Positions 1-7,300 are shown, counted from the stretch's first letter. The stretch is DNA of 10,254 bases from Pirellulales bacterium (GCA_030605745.1 JAUWHT010000216.1:1-10254), one strand, 5' to 3'. Numbers and translations are program-made. Notes: generated by a model from the letters alone, not told the origin.

Positions 1-53
1 TGTAGTAAGCTGCATGGGTCGGCCTCCTTGCCTGCGGGAATGTTTTGTGACGG

Positions 54-254
54 TTGAATCACATGCTATCCCAAATTGGCCTGGAGGCCGATACCATTTC
101 AGCTACATTTCGAGCCCGAAAATGTGCAAAACTTGAACTAATCGGACCGAATGGGAAGAGTTTGTTAGTGTGTACAATTTGGATGACAGAAACTGCAACA
201 GGTAATACAAAATTCATCACCATGTACCTAGACAGAAGGAGACATAGCAAATGA
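54..254 (+). CDS. Short DUF6883-like protein, probably truncated
   Basis: The C-terminal half (GPNGKSLLVCTIWM, then TKFITMYLD) resembles the end of DUF6883 proteins, where a 'GPNGR...VRT-W' strand is followed by 'PRLVTAY'. From memory that family is about 100 residues or more, whereas this ORF gives only 63-66. A TGA in the same frame at 48-50 blocks extension upstream, and no family-like N-terminus can be read in the other forward frames of the first 50 bases. The start is uncertain: TTG at 54 or ATG at 63, neither with a clear Shine-Dalgarno. The stop overlaps the next gene's start (ATGA, 251-254), which suggests translational coupling and a functional pair. The stretch is AT-richer than the efflux genes further on, which fits acquisition by transfer. 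It could be a genuinely short protein or a decayed remnant. No biochemical function is known to me. Confidence 0.5.
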   Translation: MNHMLSQIGLEADTISATFRARKCAKLELIGPNGKSLLVCTIWMTETATGNTKFITMYLDRRRHSK

Positions 255-493
255 CCTACAAATTGTTTGAAGAAGTTGTGCTAACAAAAGATATTCCTGA
301 AAGGAGACTGAAAAAAGGTGACGTCGCAACGGTTGTCGAGCATTATCCTGGTTCTGATGGAGAGGACGGTTATTCGCTAGAACTATTTAATGTCCTCGGA
401 GATACAATAACGGTGATAACTGTACCTGAGTCAGCAATTGAACCGTTGACTGAGGACGAGATTTTCAGTATTCGTTCATTGGTAGTAGCGTAA
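251..493 (+). CDS. DUF4926 domain-containing protein
   Basis: This 80-residue protein matches the DUF4926 pattern along its whole length: an opening 'KLFEEVVLTKDIPERRLKKGDVATVVEHYPG', an acidic 'GEDGYSLELF' strand, and a 'TVPESAIEPL' close. The short beta strands and the KKGDVATVVE turn suggest a small SH3-like barrel, which is an inference from pattern only. The start is well supported: AAGGAG at 236-241 lies 9 nt before the ATG, and that ATG overlaps the upstream stop by four bases. As I recall, DUF4926 genes often sit directly beside DUF6883 genes, and such pairs resemble toxin-antitoxin or toxin-immunity layouts. No catalytic motif is visible. Its codons are AT-richer than those of the efflux genes downstream, consistent with a transferred island. 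Confidence 0.78.
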   Translation: MTYKLFEEVVLTKDIPERRLKKGDVATVVEHYPGSDGEDGYSLELFNVLGDTITVITVPESAIEPLTEDEIFSIRSLVVA

Positions 494-505
494 GTAGATT
501 GACAG

Positions 506-536
506 CGCTAACTCTCGCTCACGTAAGAAGTTAGCG
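506..536. repeat. Hairpin repeat after the DUF4926 gene
   Basis: CGCTAACT at 506-513 and AGTTAGCG at 529-536 form a perfect 8-bp stem around a 15-nt loop, 12 nt after the DUF4926 stop. No T-run follows, so it is not a classical intrinsic terminator, though it could end or protect the transcript. The 'GCTAAC.CTCGCT.ACG...GTTAGC' layout reminds me of dispersed hairpin repeats in Pirellulales genomes (recollection, not verified). Confidence 0.45.
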
Positions 537-672
537 TAGTCGCCCAGCCACCTTCCTGTAAGATCTGCGACGTACTTTGTCGAATGATTGACGGCATCAC
601 CAAATCGGGTTATCCTAGCCACCATCGCCCGCTGCCGATTCCCGGCAAATGGTAATCGGCGTAGAATAATGA

Positions 673-697
673 GTTAGCCCGGAGCAAGCAACGAGGA
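673..697 (+). repeat. Left arm of repeat flanking the small membrane gene
   Basis: GTTAGCCCG at 673-681 is the exact reverse complement of CGGGCTAAC at 968-976, on the other side of the 703-948 gene. The following AGCAAGCAACGAGGA includes the GAGGA that serves as the gene's apparent ribosome binding site. The string resembles a 'GTTAGCCCGGAGC...CGAGG' repeat I recall from Pirellulales genomes, so the start signal may lie in repeat-derived DNA. Confidence 0.4.
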
Positions 698-702
698 TTG
701 AG

Positions 703-948
703 ATGCAGCGTTCTCGGGTTGTCGCCATGTGCCTTCTTGCTGTTGTAGTTGCTGTGGCAGTCGGTCTTGTAGTTGTGGTGCCGCTTGTCTTCCGCTCAGG
801 CTTGGTTGCTTCCTTCACGGTCGAGGCCAACGCTGACGAGGGCGGCGCAAGTCCATTCGCGGTTGTCGTCTCGCAGAGCATGTTCGCCGCCTTGTGTGTT
901 GCTCTTGTCGTGGCAGCCATCGCAATCGTGTTCCGGACGCGGCGCTAG
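703..948 (+). CDS. Small hypothetical membrane protein, two TM segments
   Basis: This is an 81-residue protein I do not recognise. Residues about 5-30 form a Val/Ala/Leu-rich membrane helix after a short basic start (MQRSR). A polar, acidic loop follows (EANADEGG, about 42-49). Residues about 58-77 form a second hydrophobic helix, and the end is basic (RTRR). With Arg at both ends, the positive-inside rule predicts both termini in the cytoplasm and the loop outside. GAGGA at 693-697 lies 5 nt before the ATG. The gene stands alone, with no close partner on the same strand. Reverse-strand ORFs over this region look like low-complexity shadows (Thr/Ala- or Arg-rich), so this frame is the best coding candidate. 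Function is unknown; it may be one of the many lineage-specific small membrane proteins. Confidence 0.55.
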   Translation: MQRSRVVAMCLLAVVVAVAVGLVVVVPLVFRSGLVASFTVEANADEGGASPFAVVVSQSMFAALCVALVVAAIAIVFRTRR

Positions 949-964
949 CGAACGGCACCGGCTG

Positions 965-976
965 TTGCGGGCTAAC
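965..976 (-). repeat. Right arm of repeat flanking the small membrane gene
   Basis: CGGGCTAAC at 968-976 is a perfect inverted copy of 673-681. The preceding GTTG (964-967) also echoes GCAAC in the left arm, with a few bases missing between the two blocks. The arms start 30 nt before and 20 nt after the coding region. Confidence 0.35.
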
Positions 977-1109
977 CAATCACTCCACTTGACGTGGCCG
1001 GCCACTGGTAGGCATACTGATGGCAGAGATCGGATAGGCCGGCCGCGCAAGTGAGCTTTATCATTGGCCGGATCGTTGTCCAGATGGACTCGCTGCAACT
1101 GCCTGCTCT

Positions 1110-1137
1110 ACGCGCCGGGCAAGCCCGGCGGTTAAAC
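1110..1137 (-). repeat. Palindromic GGGCAAGCCC-core repeat, copy 1
   Basis: The core CGCCGGGCAAGCCCGGCG (1111-1128) is a perfect 8-bp palindrome around a central AA, followed by a GTTAAAC tail. It differs by one base from the copy at 3105-3132. Read on the minus strand it begins 2 nt after the stop codon of the secreted-protein gene, so it can fold in that transcript's 3' end and may act as a terminator or RNA stabiliser. No T-run follows. Confidence 0.8.
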
Positions 1138-1139
1138 GA

Positions 1140-1862
1140 CTAATCCGTTCGCACTGTAGCTTTGCGTTTTGCCCCTTCGCGGGCCTCTGCTGCTAAGGTG
1201 TCCAGGAACTTCTCGACTTCCAGGAATTCACCCGCGCTGATCTCGTAGGCCAGCCCTTTTAGTATCGTCTTCATCTGTGCGGCCGCGTCGATCATTTCTC
1301 GATAGTCGTCCGCCGTTGGGCGGCCGGCTGCTGGGGTCCTGTCCAGATACGGCGCCTCGACACGGGCACGCTGCTTGGCAAACCGCTGGTTTCTCAGAAT
1401 GCGGGGCCATTTGATGATATCCGTGGACTGCTCGGCAGCCGTGGATTTCAGGGTAGAAGCGGCGAACGACGGCGGCGCGGCGCCCACCGAAGCGGGACCA
1501 GCGAGAGATCTCGGTTGCACCGCACGCCGGGCAGACTGCTGTTGGTGTTGGAACCACCAGTCTTTTGTGGACTGTTGTCGGCTTAGGTCACCCTGGATTC
1601 GGCCTCGGGCCTGAGTTTCAAGTGTACCGCGGATGTCCTGCTGCATGACCAGGTTCTGCTTCATTGCGCGCGACTCCGATTGAGCGCGCTGTCGCGCGGC
1701 AACGTTGGCCCGCGTGTTATAGGCGCTCACACCGGCGTTGTAGCCCCAGCCGCCACCGTAATACCCACCTGGCCCAAGCTGAGCCGTCGCAGTATCCGCA
1801 AGTGTCGCCGATGCCAGGAAGGTCAAGGCGAAAAGGACTCTGGTAGAGATCGAACTCTGCAT
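1140..1862 (-). CDS. Secreted Gly/Tyr- and Gln-rich hypothetical protein
   Basis: From the chosen start this is 240 residues with a clear Sec signal peptide: a short N-region (MQSSISTR), a hydrophobic core (VLFALTFLASATLA) and a likely cut after TATA at residue 27. Next come a Gly/Tyr/Trp patch (GPGGYYGGGWGY), an Arg/Gln-rich middle (about 45-110) likely to be helical or disordered, and a more ordered C-terminal part with 'DYREMIDAAAQMKTILKGL' and 'FLEVEKFLDTLAAEAREGAKRK'. The start at 1862 is chosen because GGGAG lies 8 nt upstream and the signal peptide begins there; a TTG at 1940 is in frame but would bury the signal. I associate the 'DYREMIDAA..MK.IL' tail with exported planctomycete proteins of unknown role. 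It probably acts outside the cytoplasmic membrane. No enzyme motif is visible. Confidence 0.72.
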   Translation of the reverse strand: MQSSISTRVLFALTFLASATLADTATAQLGPGGYYGGGWGYNAGVSAYNTRANVAARQRAQSESRAMKQNLVMQQDIRGTLETQARGRIQGDLSRQQSTKDWWFQHQQQSARRAVQPRSLAGPASVGAAPPSFAASTLKSTAAEQSTDIIKWPRILRNQRFAKQRARVEAPYLDRTPAAGRPTADDYREMIDAAAQMKTILKGLAYEISAGEFLEVEKFLDTLAAEAREGAKRKATVRTD

Positions 1863-1882
1863 CGTGCTTACTCCCATAAAGC

Positions 1883-1899
1883 CGCGACCGGTGGTCGCG
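1883..1899 (-). promoter_or_regulatory. Leader hairpin before the secreted-protein gene
   Basis: CGCGACC (1883-1889) and GGTCGCG (1893-1899) form a perfect 7-bp, GC-rich stem with a 3-nt loop. It lies between the candidate promoter and the ribosome binding site of the minus-strand gene, so it would be in the 5' untranslated RNA. It could affect stability or initiation; no ligand-binding riboswitch fold is evident. Confidence 0.35.
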
Positions 1900-1907
1900 C
1901 CTAACTC

Positions 1908-1936
1908 AGTGTACGTTCCTGAATGCCGTAAGGCAA
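1908..1936 (-). promoter_or_regulatory. Candidate promoter for the secreted-protein gene
   Basis: On the minus strand TTGCCT (1936-1931) is followed after 17 nt by TACACT (1913-1908). Each hexamer matches the sigma70 consensus at four of six bases and the spacing is ideal. The distance to the start at 1862 leaves a leader of about 40 nt containing the hairpin at 1883-1899. This is only a consensus-based suggestion. Confidence 0.3.
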
Positions 1937-1937
1937 A

Positions 1938-1973
1938 CAAGCCAGGCGGCTAAACGGGTTTCTGGGTTAGCCG
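1938..1973. repeat. Degenerate palindromic repeat in a divergent spacer
   Basis: CAAGCCAGGCGGCTAAAC (1938-1955) matches the tail half of the 3104-3132 repeat with one mismatch; the CGCGCCGGG half is gone. CGGCTAAAC (1947-1955) and GGTTAGCCG (1965-1973) can pair at eight of nine positions around a 9-nt loop. It sits between the two divergent exported-protein genes, next to the candidate minus-strand promoter. Confidence 0.55.
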
Positions 1974-2065
1974 GCGAACCCCCTATACTGGCGGTTGTCG
2001 CATTGGCGACACTTTGAGCTATGATTGACTGTTACGATACCATGATCCTATTAGGGGAGAACCTC

Positions 2066-3040
2066 ATGAAGCGATTTACGATCCTAGCTGCCTCATCCAT
2101 CATCGGCCTGGCGACAGTTGTTCCAAGCCTGGCCGAACAGGTCAAGGTTGGCAAAAACGCGGACAAGGCGGTACGAGAAGTCACAGCCCGGTACACCGCA
2201 GCGTTCAACAAGGGCGATGCGAAAGCACTAGCGGCCTTTTGGACTCCCAAGGGCGATTACGTCGGTCCCCGAGGCGAGCTAATCAAGGGCCGCGATGAGA
2301 TTCAGAAGAGGTTCGCACGTTTCTTTTCGGTCAACGAGCAAGTGAGGCTGAAGGTCAACGTCGACTCTATACGCTTCATCGGAGCCGACGTTGCCATCGT
2401 GGACGGGACCACCGAGGTAACCCCTCCACTACAAGGGCCGCCGGTAGAGGTCCGATCCACCGTCATTCTCGTCAAGCGGGGCAAACAGTGGCTTATCGAG
2501 AGCGCTCGAGACACGCTTGCCCATGTACATTCCAACTACGAGCACCTGAAAGAACTCCAGTGGATGATCGGTGACTGGGTAGACGTATCGACGTCGGAGG
2601 ATGTGTCCGTCCAGAGTTCATGTGACTGGACAGTGAACAAGAGCTTCATCGTTCGCAAGTTCACCGTCGAGGTGAAAGGCCGCATTTCGGCCGCCGGAAC
2701 ACAATTGATCGGGTGGGACCCTCGGCAGAGCAGGATCCGGTCGTGGCTGTTCGATTCCAAGGGCGATTTCGCCGAGGGCGTTTGGACACGGCAGCGCAAC
2801 CGCTGGGTCGTCACGACGTCCGGAGTCCTTCAAGACGGGAGCGAGGTGTCCTCGACGAATATCATAACGCACGTTGACGATAACACGTTCACGTTTCAGT
2901 CCGTAAATCGGACGATCAACGGTCAACAGCAGCCCGACATCGAGGAAATCGGAATCCGCCGGGCACCGTTGCAAAGCGGCGGGCCGGACGAACCCGACTC
3001 GAAAAAGACACCGCAGCGCGAGACAGTCCTGCCGGAGTAA
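2066..3040 (+). CDS. Secreted SnoaL/DUF4440 (SgcJ/EcaC-type) protein
   Basis: The 324-residue protein starts with a Sec signal peptide (MKRFTILAASSIIGLATVVPSLA, cut after residue 23). Residues about 30-150 form an NTF2-like fold of the SnoaL/DUF4440, SgcJ/EcaC type: 'AVREVTARYTAAFNKGDAKALAAFWTPKGDYVG', 'GRDEIQKRFARFF', then strands ending 'VILVKRGKQWLIESARDT'. Residues about 155-290 form a second, beta-rich domain, with 'LQWMIGDWVD', 'GTQLIGWDPRQSRIRSWLFDS', 'GVWTRQRNRWVV' and 'VDDNTFTFQSVNRT', resembling DUF1579/lipocalin-like barrels. I associate this two-domain layout with planctomycetes. The start is set by GGGGAG at 2054-2059 and the signal peptide; an in-frame start at 2021 would spoil it. 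It is probably a periplasmic small-ligand-binding protein, and enzymatic activity cannot be claimed. TATACT (1983) and TATGAT (2020) are -10-like but lack a well-spaced -35. It is not obviously part of the efflux operon, because a large hairpin separates them. Confidence 0.85.
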   Translation: MKRFTILAASSIIGLATVVPSLAEQVKVGKNADKAVREVTARYTAAFNKGDAKALAAFWTPKGDYVGPRGELIKGRDEIQKRFARFFSVNEQVRLKVNVDSIRFIGADVAIVDGTTEVTPPLQGPPVEVRSTVILVKRGKQWLIESARDTLAHVHSNYEHLKELQWMIGDWVDVSTSEDVSVQSSCDWTVNKSFIVRKFTVEVKGRISAAGTQLIGWDPRQSRIRSWLFDSKGDFAEGVWTRQRNRWVVTTSGVLQDGSEVSSTNIITHVDDNTFTFQSVNRTINGQQQPDIEEIGIRRAPLQSGGPDEPDSKKTPQRETVLPE

Positions 3041-3048
3041 GAAGAATT

Positions 3049-3132
3049 GTTTAGCCGCCGGGCTTGCCCGGCGCGTTTTCGTTGGAGCGTATTGATACCC
3101 GCCAACGCGCCGGGCAAGCCCGGCGGCTAAAC
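3049..3132. repeat. Perfect 29-nt inverted repeat (two palindromic units)
   Basis: Positions 3049-3077 are the exact reverse complement of 3104-3132, with a 26-nt spacer. Each arm also contains the self-complementary core CGCCGGGC-AA-GCCCGGCG (or TT). The RNA can therefore fold either as one 29-bp stem or as two separate hairpins. The element starts 9 nt after the SnoaL gene stop and ends 18 nt before the adaptor start, so it probably separates the two transcription units or tunes read-through. The layout resembles paired REP units (BIMEs). Confidence 0.88.
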
Positions 3133-3150
3133 TAATCTTTGCTAGGAATC

Positions 3151-4284
3151 ATGAAGAAGCCAGCGTTTATTGTCCATGCGGTGATTGCTGCGGCCGGTGT
3201 GATTTTCTCCGGCTGCCAGTCGTCAGAGACCGCTGCGCCACCGCCGCCGAAGGTCACGGTCGCTCGTCCGATTCAGAAGGACGTTGTCGACTATGCGGAG
3301 TTCACCGGCAGGATGGAGGCTATCGAATCGGTGGAACTCCGGGCCAGGGTCGAGGGGTACTTGGAGAGCGTGAACATTCCCAAGAAAGAAGGCTCAAAGG
3401 AAATCTGGACCGTCGAACCGGACGATCTGCTGTTCGAGATCGAGCAAGAGCCGTTTCAGGCGAAACTCGACGCCGCAGAGGCCAGACTGAAACAGACTCA
3501 GGCGAGACTGGAATTGGCCCAAAACAAGCTCGATCGTGCCGAGCGGCTGATCAAAGACAACGCCATCAGCAGGGAGGACCTGCAGACCAGAAAGGCCGAG
3601 CTTCTTGGAGCTAAAGCCGAACTTCAAGCGGATCAGGCCGTTATCGAGAAGGTGAAAATCGACTTGAGCTACACGCAAATCCGCAGCCCGATTCCCGGTC
3701 GGGTCAGCCGAAACCTGGTGGACCGCGGCAATCTGGTCGGCTCCGGCCAGAGCACGCTGCTGGCGACCGTCATGAAGATGGACCCAATGTACGTCTACTT
3801 CGACGTCAGCGAACAGGTTGTGCTCCAATGCCTAGCATGGAACCGGGAACACGAACGCACCGGTGAAAGGGTGAAGGTGTACGTCGGGCTTGCCAACGAA
3901 GAGGGCTATCCGCACAAAGGTGAGGTGGACTACATGGACAACCAGGTGGACCCGGCGACCGGCACGGCCATGGTTCGCGGCGTGTTACCAAACAAGGACG
4001 GGTTCTTGTACCCGGGGCTTTTCGTTCGCGTCCGCGTTTCTTTGGAAACTCAAAAGGATGCGCTGTCGGTGAGCGAACTGGCGCTGGGAACGGACCTGGG
4101 CGGCAAGTACCTCTTGATCGTCGGCCCGCAGAACATCGTCGAACAACGCCACGTCGAGTTAGGCCCATTGATCGGCGGGATGCGGGTGATCCGCAAGGGG
4201 ATTGCTCCCGAGGAGAAATACATCATCAACGGGCTGCAACGGGCCCGGCCGGGGTTGCCGGTGGATCCGCAGATGGCCGAATGA
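3151..4284 (+). CDS. RND efflux periplasmic adaptor (AcrA/MexA-type lipoprotein)
   Basis: This is the membrane fusion protein linking the inner-membrane pump to the outer-membrane channel. It has 377 residues from ATG 3151, preceded by AGGA. The signal ends in a lipobox (FSGC, Cys22), predicting a lipid anchor. The order is that of the HlyD/AcrA family: a first barrel/lipoyl half ('AEFTGRMEAIESVELRARVEGYLESV', 'LLFEIEQEPFQAKLDAAEARL'), a helical hairpin with a predicted coiled coil (about 105-170), and the second lipoyl half ('IDLSYTQIRSPIPGRVSRNLVDRGNLV'). A beta-barrel domain ('MDPMYVYFDVSE') and a membrane-proximal C-terminus ('QVDPATGTAMVRGVLPNKDGFLYPGLFVRVRV') follow. Where AcrA has a short turn, residues about 72-85 (KKEGSKEIWTVEPD) carry a small insertion. 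The upstream in-frame TTG at 3139 is rejected because it would shift the signal peptide. The permease follows after 25 nt, forming an operon. Confidence 0.95.
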   Translation: MKKPAFIVHAVIAAAGVIFSGCQSSETAAPPPPKVTVARPIQKDVVDYAEFTGRMEAIESVELRARVEGYLESVNIPKKEGSKEIWTVEPDDLLFEIEQEPFQAKLDAAEARLKQTQARLELAQNKLDRAERLIKDNAISREDLQTRKAELLGAKAELQADQAVIEKVKIDLSYTQIRSPIPGRVSRNLVDRGNLVGSGQSTLLATVMKMDPMYVYFDVSEQVVLQCLAWNREHERTGERVKVYVGLANEEGYPHKGEVDYMDNQVDPATGTAMVRGVLPNKDGFLYPGLFVRVRVSLETQKDALSVSELALGTDLGGKYLLIVGPQNIVEQRHVELGPLIGGMRVIRKGIAPEEKYIINGLQRARPGLPVDPQMAE

Positions 4285-4309
4285 AGTTATCAAGATAGAA
4301 TCCATCATT

Positions 4310-7300
4310 ATGTTCAGCCGTTTCTTTATCAACCGGCCGATCTTCGCCTGCGTGATCTCGATTGTAATCGTGCTTATCGGAGGGATTACGATCCCCTTTC
4401 TCCCGATCGAGCAGACGCCCGACATCACGCCGCCCACGGTGGTCGTCTCGACGACCTATCCCGGCGCCAGCGCCTCGGTGATTGCCGAGACGGTCGCCTT
4501 TCCTATCGAGGAGCAGGTCAACGGCGTGGAGGACATGATCTACATGTCGTCGAAAAGCTCGGACGACGGCACGTACGAACTGACCGTGACCTTCGAGGTG
4601 GGCACCGACGTTGACATGGCCACCGTGCTCGTGCAGAACCGCGTTGCCATCGCGCAATCGAAGCTGCCCGAGGAAGTCATACGCGAAGGCATAAAGACCG
4701 AGAAAAAGTCGACGAACATAGTGCTGATGGTCAACATGATCTCGCCGGACGGCCGATACGACGACATCTACATGAGCAACTACGTGGGCACCCGCATCAA
4801 GGACGTGCTCAGCCGCGTTCCCGGCGTCGGCGCAGTCAAAGTGATAGGTGCCAAAGACTACGGCATGAGAATCTGGCTGAACCCGAACAAGCTCAAAGCG
4901 CGGAGCCTGACGACCAACGACGTGGTCGATGCGATCCGGGAGCAAAACGTCCAGGTGGCGGCCGGGCAGATCGGCGCCCCGCCGAGTCCGTCCGGCCAGG
5001 AGTTCCAGTACACGGTCAACACACTGGGCCGGCTGAGCGACGTTAAGCAGTTCGAAAACATGATTCTTTCGGTCGGCGACGAAGGCCGAGTTCTTCGCGT
5101 CGGCGACGTTGCCCGGGTGGAACTCGGGGCCCAGTTGTACAACTCGTCCGTCGAGCTGAACGGTGCTCCGTCGATAGCGATTGCCATCTATCAGTTACCC
5201 GGCGCCAACGCCTTGCAGACTGCCAATGGGATTCGCACCGAGATGGAACGGCTCAAACGGGCTTTTCCCGAAGGCCTTGATTACACGATTGTCTACGACA
5301 CAACCATGTTCGTCACCGCGTCGATCCACGAGGTTGTGGTGACGTTGTTCATCGCCGTCGTTCTGGTGGTGCTGACCGTGTACGTGTTCCTCCAGGATTT
5401 CCGCACGACCCTTATCCCGGCGGTGACGATCCCGGTGGCGCTGATCGGCACGTTCGCCGTGATGATGGTGATTGGTCTTTCGATCAACACGTTGACGCTG
5501 TTCGGGCTGGTGTTGGCCATCGGCATTGTGGTCGACGACGCCATCGTGGTCGTGGAAAACACGATGCGAATTATCGACAAGGAAAAGCTGCCCGCCAAAG
5601 AGGCCGTGGCAAAGGCCATGGCTGAAGTGACCGGACCGGTGATCGCCACCACGCTGGTATTGCTGGCCGTTTTCGTGCCCACTGCCATGATGGGCGGGAT
5701 CACTGGCCGGCTCTACGCCCAGTTTGCCATGACGATTGCCACGGCGACCGTGTTTTCGTCGATCAACGCCCTGACGCTAAGCCCGGCCTTGTGCGGCATG
5801 CTGCTGCGACCGACACCCAAGCAGCGCGGGTGGTTCTTCCGAGGGTTCAACTTCGGCTTCGATCGATCCACAACCGGCTACATGGGGACGGTCAACCTCT
5901 TGGTCCGCCGAACGGCACTGGCCATGATCCTGTTCGCCGGGCTGCTTGGATTGACCGCACTTGGATTCCTCAAGATCCCCGGTGGGTTCATCCCCGACGA
6001 GGACCAGGGCTACATCATGATCAGCGCGCAGCTTCCCGACGGCGCAACCCTGGAACGCTCTGAGGAAGTTGCCGAGCGAATCAATCAACTGCTCAAGACG
6101 ACCCCGGGCGTTGCCGACGTGATTACGATCAACGGCTTCTGGATATTGGATGCGTTGTACATGCCAAACGCGGCGGCTTTCTACGTGATTCTGGAGCCCT
6201 GGGAAAAACGTTCCGATCCGTCGCTGCACGCGATGGGCATCGTCGACCGGTTGCAGTCGCAGCTTGCCGAGATTCAGGAGGCCATCTGCTTCTCGTTCAT
6301 TCCACCACCGATCACCGGGCTGGGCAACGCCGGGGGATTTGAATTCCAGTTGCAGGACAGCGGCAACGCCGGTGTTGTCCAGTTGGAGGCCATTGCCGAC
6401 GACCTGGTCTACGAGGGAAACGCCAGCCTGGTGCTCACTCGAATGAACAGCAATTTACGGGCCAACGTGCCGCAGCTCTACCTCGAAGTCGATCGTACCA
6501 AGGTTAAGAAGCTGGGCATCCCACTACAAACTGTCTTCAGCACACTCCAAGCCTATCTTGGCTCGGCGTACGTGAACGACTTCAACAAGTTCGGCCGCGT
6601 ATTCAAGGTCCAGATTCAGGCGGATCAGCAGTTCCGCAGCCGCATCGACGACATCAACCGGCTCGACGTGCGGAACAACCGGGGCGAAATGGTCCCGTTG
6701 AGCACACTGTTGACCGTCCGCGATACGGCCGGACCGAAAACCATCTTCCGCTACAACATGTACGACTCGGCCACGATCACCGGGCAGGCGACCTCCGACT
6801 ACAGTTCCGGCCAGGCCGTTGTGGAGATGGAAACCCTGGCCGGGCGGACGCTGCCACCGGCGATGGACTACGAGTGGTCGGGCGTTACCTATCAACAGAT
6901 CAAGGCGGGCTCGCAGACGCCGATCATCTTTACCCTGGCGGTGGTCTTCGTCTACCTGTTTCTAGCCGCCCAGTACGAAAGTTGGTCGATCCCGCTGGCA
7001 GTGATCTTCTCCGTGCCGCTGGCCATCTTCGGAGCACTGCTTGGTACGTGGCTGCGAGCATTTGACAACAACGTCTACACGCAAATCGGGCTGGTGCTAT
7101 TGATTGGACTCTCCAGCAAGAGCGCGATCCTGATCGTCGAGTTCGCCAAGCAGCGGCGCTCCGAGGGCAAGTCGATCATCGAGGCCGCCGTCGAGGCCGC
7201 CAGTCTGCGATTCCGCGCCATACTTATGACGGCCTTCTCGTTCATCCTCGGCGTCGTACCGTTGGTGATCGCCACCGGCGCCGGCGCCGCCAGTCGCCGC

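Larger units (their letters stand above)
494..702. other. Intergenic spacer, no gene seen
   Basis: No coding signal is convincing here. Besides the hairpin at 506-536, GCCGATT (634-640) and AATCGGC (654-660) form a 7-bp stem with a 13-nt loop. The final bases, from 673, form one arm of an inverted repeat that continues around the next gene. Confidence 0.4.

Noticed and set aside
994..1005. GTGGCCGGCCAC, a perfect 12-bp palindrome
   Set aside because: A palindrome of this size is easily expected by chance in GC-rich intergenic DNA, and no second copy or nearby gene start supports an operator.
615..1098. Reverse-strand reading frames of about 100 residues opposite the small membrane gene
   Set aside because: Their translations are Thr/Ala- or Arg-rich low complexity with no start signal; they look like shadows of the plus-strand gene and of GC-rich DNA.
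1995..2025. TTGTCG and TATGAT as a promoter for the SnoaL gene
   Set aside because: The spacing is 19 nt and the -35 match is only four of six; TATACT at 1983 has no -35 at a suitable distance. Too weak to annotate.
4202..4309. Longer N-terminus for the permease starting inside the adaptor gene
   Set aside because: The extra 36 residues overlap the adaptor's coding end, are Arg/Gly-rich and precede the canonical 'MFSRFFINRP' start of the family.
4226..4945. 239-residue reverse-strand frame opposite the permease
   Set aside because: The His/Arg/Asp/Val-rich composition is typical of antisense translation of a GC-rich gene; no domain is recognisable.
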